The notes below the pieces were generated by a model. That model was not told the DNA's origin. It did no database searches and was given only the letters and a program-made list of their open reading frames with translations. Position numbers and translations under genes: made by a program. DNA of 64,000 nt from Phallusia mammillata (taxonomy: Eukaryota > Chordata > Ascidiacea > Phlebobranchia > Ascidiidae): positions 1 through 64,000 of the forward strand of contig QLIY01000161.1 of assembly GCA_003260075.1 (NCBI GenBank), read 5' to 3'. Positions 1 through 13,300 of the stretch are shown piece after piece. Position 1 is the stretch's first letter. Every line of letters starts with the position of its first letter.

Positions 1-690
1 TATTATTTAAGCCCAGTGCTGATCACTGTGTTTTACCTTACAACACTCTGAGTTTGAAAAGTAAAAAAAAAACTTATCCAGCAGCTATCCCCCCCCCCAA
101 ACAAGTTGTATTTTGTTTAGCATCACACCAGTTGAATGAAACATTGATAAATTTGCAACCTGGTGGATGAAATGTTTTTTCAGTATTTTTACGGTAAAAA
201 CTGTCAAGACAACATTGCCTTTGTCTTACCCCCCCCCCAGTGTATAGGCAATGACAAAATGTGCTAAGCCACCCTTCTAGTTTTGTTCAAGTTTTGTTTC
301 TCTGAGTTTGAAAAGTAAAAAAAAAACTTATCCAGCAGCTAACGGACATTAGTTATGAACTGTGGCTTTGTAACGCTGGCAACTGTTCTCTTTATGGATG
401 GACAGCCTTTGTTCTTATGTTATTATTTTATTGTATGTCGGTGTTCATTTTCACTTCTGTGCTTGCAAATATTTCACTTCATTGCTCTGAAAAACCGTTC
501 TGGTGGGCGAAACAACAGCAAAATTACAAGTTCTTAAAACAAGTTGTATTTTGTTTAGCATCACACCAGTTGAATGAAACATTGTTAAATCTGCAACCTG
601 GTGGATGAAATGTTTTTTCAGTATTTGTACGGTAAAAACTGTCAAGACAACATTGCCTTTGTCTTGATTTGATTTTCATATATTTGTCAG
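1..690. other. 5' flank or intron of CEP131 with interleaved duplicates
   Basis: No exon was recognised. Positions about 50-88 repeat 304-342, and about 99-222 repeat 537-665, each with a few substitutions. Two C9 runs (90-98 and about 228-237) close the truncated copies. Short open frames at 355-608 have no recognisable similarity and are probably not coding. The stretch most likely belongs to the intron before the first visible CEP131 exon. Confidence 0.5.
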
Positions 691-3600
691 CAATGTGGAG
701 AAATATAAAGATGATTCCTCTGCAAACGTCGGAGAAGAAATATTTTCCTCAGCATCTCGAACTCCACAGACAAGTTTTCCAACACAATATTCAGACAATT
801 TTGACGAAGACATTGATGGACAAACACCAGTTAACTCTCCAAGACTAGATTCTGAATTCAATCAGGTATGTTCAAGCTACACTTATGGGTACAGAGTTTT
901 ACTGAAATTGTGACATTACTAAAGGTGGGAATGACAAGAATTGACTCTTAAAGTGTGTTTGGTACAATACTAACAAGCACTATGATTTATGTATCAATTT
1001 CTAAGTGTATTTTTTTAGCGAGAAGTGGCTGCTCGAAAAATTCAATGTTTTTATCGGCGACATTCAATCAGAAGGAAAACTAGTCAAGCTGCTGTAAAAC
1101 GTATGCTCTCTCAAAAGAAAGAGGTACAAAGCAGTGTGATCTAAACTAGAGTATTTTATTATTTTTTGCAGTTAAAATGTGACTGCTAAAATATAACGTC
1201 TCAGTCCACAACTGTTTGAAGAAAATTGTTTGTTTAACTGCCTTCACCCTAAGCCTTAAAATTGTTTTGCAATTTTAGTAAAAATAAGTGTCTGTATATT
1301 AGTGATGGGACGATACCAGATTTTAAAGCGAGTATTGATACCGAGTATGAGTACCACATGTATAGCCCCCCCCCCCTCTGCCATGGTCGGGGGGCACACA
1401 CACATGCCGAAAAATGTAATCTCCTCGTGATAGCAGAAAAGATATACATAAACTGATGGAACTTTTTTTCCAATTTTGTACTGTCCGAAGCAAATAATGG
1501 CATAAAGTTGCCTGTATTCTTGTGGTGTAAACCGAAGCAAATATTGGCAAGAAGTTGCCTGTATTCTTATGGTGTAAATTGACCTTTGTTTCGCACGTTG
1601 GTATCGAAAACTGAGACAAAATATTTTGATACCGAGTACGCATATTGATACCACTGAAATCGTTCGATACCGAGTACTGGATACTCGTCCCATCACTACT
1701 GTATATACATGGAAAAAATCATAATTTGGATGAAAAAAGAACATGGACGCACAAAAATACTTTTAGTATAAAGTACTTCTATTAAAGAACAGTTCTTTGT
1801 GGCAAACATAAATCTACATTACTATTTTAAAGAAAACTTGTATTTTCACACATTTCTGGTGATAAAATACTTAATTTTGGTTGGATTTTGCAACCATTCT
1901 ATATTAAGCAACTAAATAGATTGCCAAAACCTTTACAATGCCAAAACCTTTTACTTTAACAATCTTTGTTTTAATGTAAATATGTGTCTAACTTTTGTTT
2001 TTAGCCCCCCCCCCGCACGTTGGTATCGAAAACTGAGACAAAATATTTCGATACCGAGTACGTGTATTGATACCACTGAAATCGGTCGATACCGAGTACC
2101 AGACACTGGTCCCATCACTGCTGTTTATACATGGAAAAAATCATAATTTGGTTAAAAATAGAACTCATGGCCGCATAAAAATACTTTCATTATAAAGTAC
2201 TTCTATTAAAGAACAGTTCTTTGTGGCAAATATAAATCTACATTACCATTTCAGTAGATTTGAAACAGTAAACATAACCCTAATTTTTAGAGTTTTGGTT
2301 TTTAAGTTTTAAAGAAAACTTGTATTTTCATGCATTTCTGGTCATAAAAATGCTTAATTTTGGTTGGATTTTGCAACCATTCTTTATTAAGCAACTAAAT
2401 AGATTGCCAAAACCTTGGATAAAGAAGCTGTCAAACCCCTCATACTTTAACAATCTTTGTTTTAATGTAAATATGTGTCTTACTTTTGTTTTTAAACAAT
2501 ATGGGTAATGTGTCAGTGTTACTGAGCAAAAATTAATATTTATAGGAGATTGAACGCAGCATTCAAAACTCACTGCTTCGAAGTCAAAGAAGTGAGGAAG
2601 AGAAAAAAATTCGACGGGACCTAAAAGCAAAAGAGGCATACAAAAAAGCTGTAGAGGTAAACTGTTGACTAAACTAAGTAGGCTGGTAAATATTCACTAT
2701 TCCTAGAGAGGGCATATGCTGTTTCTGTCCATATTTTTTTCTCTGTCTCACGCTGTTTTTTTCCAAGCATTTGGTCAAGAAAGAGTGCTTTAAACTTATT
2801 CAAATTTATTCAAAGGTAATTAGTAATATAAAGTTGACCTCAGTTAAGAACGATTTGCGAAAGATTACATATACTAAAGCTTTGGGAATATTTTTCTCAG
2901 TTTTTTTTTAATTACTCATTGTATAACATTATAAAGATGTAAAAATATAACCAACATTTAAATTTGGGAACACTTTCTACTATTTTTTTTTCTCGAAATC
3001 TGAAGATAATTGCACCATTTTTATACTCCAGCTTAACATGTGTGTGGGGACCCATTCGTTTTTGCTTCTGAAAACAATCATGTATATGGATTAAAGGGTG
3101 TGTATAGTAAATCGGCAAATAAGATTTAGAACATATAAAATGGAAATCTATAGAAAAGCCACCTTTTTAGTTTTTCTTATATTTTGTTGATTCAAACCAG
3201 GATCTTGCCAAAAAACGAGAAGAGGAAGATAAGAAAATAAAAGCTCATGTTGAGGAAGAAATGTCAATTGTGAAAAGGAAAAAGGCAGAAGCAAAGAAAA
3301 AACAAAGGAAACTGAGATCTAATGCAGAAAAACATGAAGCTTCAAAAGATGTATCTGCTTCTGTTGATCGGCTTTTTGATGAAGTTTTTTAACATTGTTT
3401 TTGTTTTGTTCATAAATTGTCAATATTTTTGTTTTGTTAATGATTTTCTTGTGCAAACACATGCAGATAATGGTTTCAGTTTGAAATAATCTGCTAATAT
3501 TTTTTGTTTCTAGAGTAAAAAGTTGCCTTTTGGTTAAGCGTTTAAACATTTTTTCTAATTGAAACTGCTAAACTTTGTCACATGAATTTTGCTTTTGTCC

Positions 3601-6600
3601 TTATTCTTACATTTTTGTACAGACTGCATCAAATATTTCAATGCTTTTGGCTGGCAGTGAAGTTGTTGATGGACCAGTCAGTAAAAGGTATGAAGCCATG
3701 TTTAGGTCGGTAGAACTACTCACACAAGAACTCACAAAAGACAAAGTTTGCTAAATACTGATAAATGGCATAAAGCAGGCAGTTATTTAAATAATTTAAA
3801 CCTCACCATAACTATAATAGCCCTTACCATAGGGATTTTCACACAAATTGCATTTCAAATATTCGTAAATGCTCTTGCCGTTTCCTAAGGGTATTTAGCA
3901 AACTTGTCTGGTGTGAGTTCTTGCCCCCCCCCCCCTTAAGTCTGAATTTGTATTTCAGAAAAACGAAAGCTGATTGCAGAATTTTAGCTAGTTATGCAAA
4001 AATGTGCATAATAATGATCCAAAGTCAACGTGACATCACAGACAAGACAAAAAAAACATTACGATTGTGCGTGAACAATTCCATTTTTGTCAGTTGTCAT
4101 GCAATAAAGGCTATTGTTTAGCAATGAAGACAGTCAATTCTCCCCCCCCCCCCCCCCTTTAAACTGATTCAATGGCACAAACTGACGCCAAATAAGATTA
4201 TAGAAGTAACCTTTTCGTGGTCCCCCCAAAATTGCCTCACAGACCCCAGTTTGAGAACCGCGTGATTAAATGTTTGTTTAGTATTTTCTAAAAATCTGTA
4301 TCAGCAAAAATTCTGTGTAATTTGTGTANTAATTTGTATACAGTTACTATGACTGGCAATAAAGCAAATTCACACAACTAGCAAGATAGTAGAAGTGTTT
4401 GAAACCAATAAAGTGTACTACGGCCTACAGTACAAGAGTAATAGCATGTCATGTATAGTTAGCAAATAGCTACCCAGGTTTGCTAATTATCTCAAGATAT
4501 AAAAATTTACGACACTTGTCACTTCACCCTACAATGAAACTGATAAATAATATAATCTTACTGATTTTGTAGCAGTTGAGTCCTTTAGTTGGTCAGGCTG
4601 TTCTTCAAGGATTTTTATAGTTTCCAAAACATCGTCTAATGTTGTACGAGATTTTGTTGCATCACTTGGAGGTGTGGTGGTATCAGGTTCACTGTTGAAT
4701 TTAACAAGAGTGATTGTCAAAAACGCCCCCCCCCCTACAAGAGTAATAGCATGTCATGTATAGTTAGCAAATAGCTACCCAGGATTGCTAATTATCTCAA
4801 TATATAAAAATTTAAGAAACTTGTCACTTCACCCTACAATGAAACTGATAAATAATTCCCCCCCCCCCCCCCCCCCTTTCCGTTTGGGTGCTAATGTTAA
4901 CAACAAGGTTACAAAGTCAAGACTAATGAGGTTTGAAAGGAATTAAAGTAAATCCATATTATGACATATATATTTTACTTTTTGGTTGGAATTTATTTTT
5001 TTTCCAAAATTTTTTTTGCAATTTTTTACTATGTTGTATTTAAATATTTTTATCTTTTAAACCTGGACAACAATTTTAGGGAGTCTAAATGTTTATGTTA
5101 AAGCCGGTTTGACCCTCTTAGGTCCGATGTCCTGACTGCATTTTAAATCTGTATTTTGTTTTATCAACACAATATTCATAATCATGCTTGTAAAAGTTTT
5201 GTTTGGTTTCTTGTTTTTGACAATCACTCTTGTTAAATTCAACAGTGAGCCTGATACCACAACACCCCCTAGTGACGCAACAAAATCTCGGACAACATTA
5301 GATGATGTTTTGGAAACCATTAAAATTCTTGAAGAACAGCCTGACCAACTAAAGGACTCAACTGCTACAAAATCAGTAAGATTAAATTATTTATCAGTTT
5401 CATTGTAGGGTGAAGTGACAAGTTTCTTAAATTTTTATATATTGAGATAATTAGCAATCCTGGGTAGCTATTTGCTAACTATACATGACATGCTATTACT
5501 CTTGTACTGTAGGCCGTAGTACACTTTATTGGTTTCAAACACTTCTACTATCTTGCTAGTTGTGTGAATTTACTTTATTGCCAGTCATAGTAACTGTATA
5601 CAAATTACACATAATTTTCGCTGATACAGATTATTAGAAAATACTAAACGAACATTTATTCATCTGGTTCTCAAACTGGGGTCTGNTACTAAACAAACAT
5701 TTAATCACGCGGTTCTCAAACTGGGGTCTGTGAGGCAATTTTGGGGGGACCACGAAAAGGTTACTTCTATAATCTTATTTGGCGTCAGTTTGTGCCATTG
5801 AATCAGTTTAAATCAAACTAGAATTGAGAATTGACTGTCTTCATTGCTAAACAATAGCCTTTATTGCATGACAACTGACAAAAATGGAATTGTTCGTGCA
5901 CAATCGTAATGTTTTTTTTGTCTTGTCTGTGATGTCATGTTGACTTTGGATCATTATTATGCGCATTTTTGCATAACTAGCTAAAATTCTGCAATCAACT
6001 TCGTTTTTCTGAAATACAAATTCAGACTTAAGGACTGCAAGCCTTTGAAATAATGGCAAAGGGACCGCTTTAAAAAAATATAAAAAAGTTTGAGAACCAC
6101 TGATTTCATCCAAAAGGTTGCATATATTCTTCAGTTAAAAGGAATGTTTTGCGTAACTTTTCACAAGCTGGTCGAAACACAGTAACTTTATACCCCCCCC
6201 CCAGAACCACTGATTTCATCCAAAAGGTTGCATATATTCTTCAGTTAAAAAGAATGTTTTGCTTAACTTTTCACAAGTTGGTCGAAACACAGTAACTTTA
6301 TGTGTTTGAAGGCATTGGAGGAAAAACTGTCATGGATTGATGACCTTCAGTCTGAGAATCATTCAACCGTATCCAAATCGTCGGGTCTTGTGCTACAACA
6401 GCCAGGTATGCTTAAAAGATAAAAAAAAGTTAGCTGCATAAACCAGACACAATTTTAAATCAATTATTTTATGTTCAGAACCAAGTCAACTCCTAACTGA
6501 AGCCAAACTCCACAGCATAATCAACTATTTGGACGAAGTTGAGACAAAACAAACTGAAACTCCACTGGAAGATAATTCACAGTCTGTACAACAACTGATA

Positions 6601-7675
6601 CAAGCTGAGCAGGCTGCAACAGAGGTGACTTTTTATTTCAAACTCTTTTATTTTAAGAATAGTTGTTGACAGTTTCTTAAATTTTTAGCAAAAAAATTTG
6701 AAAGTCCCCTAAAATTTGAAAGTTTAATTTGATGTTTAAAAGACATTTCATGCAAAAAAGTAAATATAACTGTATTCTTTGTTAAAAAAAAGCAAAATTA
6801 TAAAATAATTTAAAGAAAAAAATGCCTTTGTAAACTTAGTTACAATTCAAAGCCCCCCCCCCTAAATTTTTAGCAAAAAAATTTGAAAGTCCCCTAAAAT
6901 TTGAAAGTTTGATTTGATGTTTAAAAGACATTTCATGCAAAAAGTAAATATAACTGTATTCTTTGTTAAAAAAACAACAAAATTATAAAATAATTAAAAG
7001 AAAAAAATGCCTTTGTAAACTTAGTTACAATTCAAAGTATATGCTTTACAATGTAAAAAAATCATTCCAAAACCCCCCCCCCTTTACAATGTAAAAAAAT
7101 ATTCTAAAATATATTCTAGTATTAGAAGGTAAATGTGGTGATTTCTTATCCTTTTTTGCATGAGTTGCAGATATAAAACTTACCATATTAAAAGCATACC
7201 ATTGTCAAATTAGTTAAAGTAAATACATTCTAAACTAAGATCAGCACACAAGCAGTCGTGCAAACCAGCAATCATGTCATGTCAACATATAAATCATAGT
7301 GTGTCAGGCCTATTAAAAGCGTTATGCCGAGCATTCCCATATGATAAGACACAGGCTAGAAAATCTAGTTTAAGGTGGAATTTGATCCCACGACAGGTTA
7401 TTCTGGGACTCATGCTCCAACTAAGCTACACAGGCTAGCTTGGTTGGAGCGTGAGTGTCATCTTTAAGCTTATGATTTGACTTTTGATGGGCTCACCATT
7501 GAGCCTAGGCCTGATGTACTATGATTTTCAAATTATCAACCCTTCATTTAATTTTTTTTTTAATTTTTCAGGTCACAAGTCAAATGCTGAAACTTCGCTT
7601 AGATTTGGAAGAAAAAACCAAGAGTGTTTCTCTTCTGCAAAAAGCACTGGTAAGTCACTGCTGGACAATTAAAAA

Positions 7676-7760
<85 letters not shown>

Positions 7761-10283
7761 TTGGGGAACCGTTTCGGTCCCCCAAAACACCTTAAAAAAA
7801 CACTGGACTCATGGGATGATACCAGGTTTTGAACCGAGTACCGATGCCGAGTATGAGTACCACAATATTTATACCTCCAATACCGATGCTGAGTACCTAA
7901 ATACAGTGTTATTGTACTTAGTTGTGTACAACTAGATACTTTTTCTGCAATGGCTCGGGTAAACATACATGTAGAAAATGTAGAAGAATTGATGACCACA
8001 CGTTAGTAGATGTCGACAACGCAAATTATGTGTGTAGCCTGTTTAAAGGGCCCCCCCCCCTTAGTTGTGTACAACTAGATACTTTTTCTGCAATGGCTCG
8101 GGTAAACAAACATGTAGAAAATGTAGAAGAATTGATTATGTGTGTAGCCTGGTTAAAGGCCACTTTCGTACGTATACGCCCGACTTAACCTCAACCTGAT
8201 GTATCAACAAACGCGTGTATCGTGAGAAAGGTCCTGTCGCAACTTACAGCGAAACACAGGGAGGACAATAGTTTGCCAACGTAGGGAAAAAGTTGCCTGT
8301 ATTCTTATAGTGTAAATCAGTATTCGGTATCAAACGTTATTATCAAAAACTAGGGCAAAAATATTTCGGTATTGAGTACCTATACCACTAAAATCGTCCG
8401 ATTTCATTGAAACCCAGTATTGGTCCCATCACTGCTAATTTACTATGGGCAGTTATGATATTTGCAATAAAGCGATTTTATTACCTTGGCAACAATAAGC
8501 ATACATTACAGTCTGAGCTGACTTTCATAATTCCACAAGTTTCGTATTGTACCTGCTTTGAAATTTTTTTAAGTTATCGCCGAATTTCGTTAATTTGACT
8601 TACTTTTAATAATGATAAAAAACATGTTAAAACATCATTACAATTTGGTATTTTTACCTTCAGGTACAGCAACGAGAATTGTCTCTAAAGCAGTCGAAAG
8701 AGCAAGAAAAAGAGTTAAAACTTCATTTGAAATCTCAAAAAGAACAATACGAAGCCACTATTCAAAGGCATTTAACCTTCATTGACCAAGTAAGATTAAA
8801 CCGGACAAAAATGTTCTTATCTCACAAAACCATTGACTTCTCTTTTCTGACCAAAGTGTCCGCGAATGTGGTGAAATTTACTGTTTTCGAAAACATTTTT
8901 TTGACTTTTTCACAGCTGATTGACGACAAGAAGATTTTGAACCAAAAATGTGAAAAACTTGTTCGTGAAATGAAACTCTCTGATGAAAGATATCAAAGCA
9001 AAATAAAACAACTCACGGAGTCACATAATATTGACATGAAAAAGGTAACATACAAGTTATTTTCCACGTATAGGTTTAAACGGGTTCGACAACCCCTGAA
9101 AGAGAATTGCCTACCCCTGGGGTTTAAATTCAAATGTTAATAACAAAACACACAAGATTGGTTGGTAGCAAATATGAATATAGTAAACGCCGGTTTATCC
9201 AAATAGACAATAAACAACTTTCGTTTAACTTTTAGTCGAAAGATGTGATGGCGGCTGCTGAGAAAATTCGACGTGAAAAGTGGATTGATGAGAAAACGAA
9301 AAAAATCAAGGTACATTAAAAATATAAATGTAATTCTTTTAAATTTTATTAAGTTTATTAAACTGATTTTTTTTCGCAATCACGTATGTGTCAACGACGT
9401 GTTTTTATTATCTACACAGTGTTTTTCAGTCTTTTTTGAGCCACGGCACACGTCATGCTTTGTAATCTTGCAAAACACCAAATATTTAAATATGCAAAAA
9501 AAAACTGAACAAGCTCAGACTCAACTACAGTATTGTGCTTAAGCAGCAACATGCCCACGCAATTACATTCATATTTCTACACAATGAGACTTTTTCACAG
9601 CATTAAATGAAGCAAATTCCGATGAAATCTTCAAACCGGTGATAGTGAATAATTACTTCCATAAAAAGAAAAGTTATTTACAGCCATTATGTTAAACCAG
9701 TGATTTTTAACCGGTGTTCTATGAAACACTGGTCAACCTAATAATATACTTGCGACGATCTTTCACGGAACACAGGTTAAAAATCATTGGTCTACAGACA
9801 TATTTTTTTAAATGTGGTTTATTTTTTCCAAAACTGACGATTTATTTTGAAAAAAAGCGGCCGCAAATTAGTGCCGTGTCCCCCCCCCCATATTTTTTTA
9901 AATGTGGTTTATTTTTTCCAAAACTGACGATTTATTTAAAAAAAAACGCGGCCTTAAATTAGTACCGTGCTAACTTTATTTCCCACAGGAAATGACTGTT
10001 AAAGGCCTGGAACCTGAGATCCAACGTCTTATATTACGACACAAGGAAGAAATCAAGAAATTAAAAGCGATTCACGAAGCTGAACTTCTAAGAGTAAGTA
10101 CACTATTGTAATAGTAACATTTCCTACTAACGTTTTTTTAATTGTGTTCTCCCCAGCGTGTTTGTTCACAATGCGCCAAGCTCACTCTTTTGTGAACCTT
10201 TCTTTTACCAATGATCGTAAGCTCTGTTATAATTTCGCTGACGTGTCTGATATGGATTGGTCCCCGTTATTTTTTATTCAACT

Positions 10284-10362
<79 letters not shown>

Positions 10363-13300
10363 TGTCGTGGGTTCGAATCCCACCGCAGGCTAGATTTTTC
10401 TAGTCTACACCTTGCTATATATGGTGGTGAACGCTTGGTGACCGGTTGATTCGGCCTTCAAAGGACCTGGGGTACTATGATTTGTTTCTCAAGGAAACTT
10501 TTTCAATTTTCCCTCTTTTATCCGTAATTTTGTACAATTTAAATATTTTTACATCGCAACTTTAGTCGGATGAGCGGGCTGGTCAGCGCTACATTCGTCA
10601 AAACGAGGAACTCCGCGATCAACTTGAACGTGAAAAGGAGATGGCTTGCACAAGAGAACGGGAAATCGCAAGACAAAGGCAAGTTTTTAACCAAAAATCC
10701 TGGTTCATATCAATACTCATACAGCGTGATTTAAACAAACTGGGTCCCCCCCCCCATTCTACTGTATATAATTTATGCCTATGCAAACATAATTTCTTGA
10801 CATTATAATACATCCATGTAACTATGGATGTGTATAAATTTGCCTATTTTGTCAACCCCCCCCCCAAAAGGAGATGGCTTGCACAAGAGAACGGGAAATC
10901 GCAAGACAAAGGCGAGTTTTTAACCAAAAATCCTGGTTCATATCAATACTCGATATACAGCGTGATTTAAACAAACTGGGTTCACATATTAGCTTTGGTG
11001 GTTTCCAACCTGGGAGAAAACTTACTGTAGAATTTTAAAACTTTCCGTTGAATAACACTTTTGGCTTGTGGTTTGAAACAGATGTTTCTGGATGCAGGCT
11101 CATAAGCACGGTGTAAGGTCGTTTCTTTAATAATGTATGTTTAACTATAAGCGTCGTCTATCTACTTTGTGGTATGATTATGTTTTAAAATGATTTTTTT
11201 TTAATTTTCAAAAGTTCTGGGACCACTGATGTCGGTGCATAGGAGATTGTACGTAAAGGCAGGAGTAGGCATTTGAATTCTTGGAATTTCAATGTCGTTT
11301 AAAACGAACATATTTTGTTAAAGAACCTGATGAATAAACAAAGTTACATTGCAGAGTGTTTCAGGTTTTAGGCCCCCCCCCCCTTTTAAAACTTTCCGTT
11401 GAATAACACTTTTGGCTTGTGGTTTGAAACAAATGTTTCTGGATGCAGGCTCATAAGCACGGTGTAAGATCGTTTCTTTAATAATGTATGTTTAACTAAG
11501 CGTCGTCTATCTGCTCCGTGGTATGATTTGAAATGATTTTTTTTTAATTTTTGACGGTTTTGGGACCACTGATGTAGGTGCGTAGGAGCCGGCATGTAAA
11601 GGCAAGAGTACGCATTGCACCCTTGGAATTTTAATTAAGATATTTTGTCGAAGAACATGAGCAATAAAAAAGTTACCAATTCTACTGTATTAATTTATGT
11701 CTATGGGAACATAATTAATTGACATTATAATTCATCCATATAAGTATGTGTATAAATTTGCCTATTTTGTCAATTTTTTTTTTGCCTGCCCCCATGACTG
11801 ATGTAGGTGGTATTTGTTTTTGTCAAAAGACCTCGTTTCAATGCCAGATCGGGTAGTGGATATATTTCACAAATAGATGGTGTCCTTTCTCGGGTAGTAG
11901 TTTTTGACAGGAATCCCAAAACCAAAATTCTGTCGTATGATTTATACTTCTGCTTTTAATGAACTTATTTTTTACAAAGTATGCTGATAGTTGTTTGCAA
12001 TTGCACCTGGAGTGACCTAACAGGTGAAATTTTTGCTTTTTTCAGATATGAGAAGCAAATTGAACAAGAAGAAGTTGCATTGCAGCAGCAGAGAAAAAGA
12101 TTATTCGCAGAGGTGGCTGAGGAAAAAGAAAGACTGAATAATCAAGCTGCAAGGTTTTCTTAGTTTAAGTTTTCTATCAATATGACGTCACTGCCAAGCG
12201 AATTTGACGTCATATGTAATAATGTTTTTTTTTCAGCTGCAAGATTTTCTTTTTTTGTAATAGTATGACGTCACTTTTAAGCGAACTTGACGTTATATGT
12301 TGTGTTTTTTTACAGCAGTAAATTAAATAAGGTTTCGCACCTAAATATTTTATGACGTCATAAATTTTTGACAACTAATTGTGACGTGATCAGTTTGGTT
12401 AGACAGGTTGTGGAAAAATACTTTGTTTTATAAAAAATTTAAATCCTTTCCCGTTTTATCAAAATTTAAATCATCACGTTTGTTAAGGTATTTTGGTTAT
12501 TGGTTCACCAAAACGTCGTAGTATTTGACATAAGATTTTCCTTTGGACGGCAACTATATTTTGCTCTACGTCACACAGGCAAAGAAGCGAACTGGATGAT
12601 CTGAAGGCGCAACTGGAGGATAACACGCGCGTGACGTCATCAACTTTACGTGAGGAGTATGAGAAAAACATGGAGGACGTGATGAGGAGGCATGCACAGG
12701 AGATGCAAGTGTTAAGGGAAAGGCTTGAAATCGAGAAGCAAGCGTGGCAGGAAAACTATATGAAGAAGCAGGCAAGTGGTGGACCTATATTACTTTTTTG
12801 GATTAGTGGTTCCCAAACTTTTTTGTTTCATGTCCAATTTCATGTTAACATTACTCCAAGTTTGGATAGCTTTCCCACTAAAATGTTTTTATGGCTCTCG
12901 ATGAACTTGTGATGTTTAAGTTTAGACTTCACTTTTTTATTTTGTGGCAAGTTCTTTTTGCGACAAAGTGACACAATAGGCCTAAAACGATTTTTCCGAT
13001 TTTTTTTGATTTAATAACCCTCCAAGTACAACGTCAAGCCACAACCTAAGAACGAGCCAAGATAAAAAAGCTTTCAAACCGAAAACATGTCATATTTCTA
13101 TCTATTTGACACGGCTGTTACGAAGTTGCAAGAACTGTTTTGAAACGATCCGTAATTTAAATTTAATCCAGTAGTTCTCAAATGTATTTTGGGTCTTAAA
13201 TATTTGATAAAAAATGATTTATGACTAAACGTTGACTAACTACCAAGTTTTAAGAAATATTTTCAACTGATTGCACATGTTTAAAAAGACATCTGTATTC

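Noticed and set aside
1256-1744. 162-residue minus-strand open frame
   Set aside because: It lies wholly across a hAT-type MITE with a TSD and has no domain-like pattern.
3351-3393. Read-through of CEP131 exon 4 to a stop at 3391
   Set aside because: A donor GTATCT at 3351 joins in phase with the next exon and keeps the coiled-coil frame; read-through would truncate the protein.
7521-7999. Proline-rich and glycine-rich open frames over 7677-7757 on both strands
   Set aside because: They are translations of an 81-base C run inside a CEP131 intron.
10144-10449. Proline-rich open frame at the second long C tract
   Set aside because: It is made by a 78-base C run and SINE sequence, not a gene.
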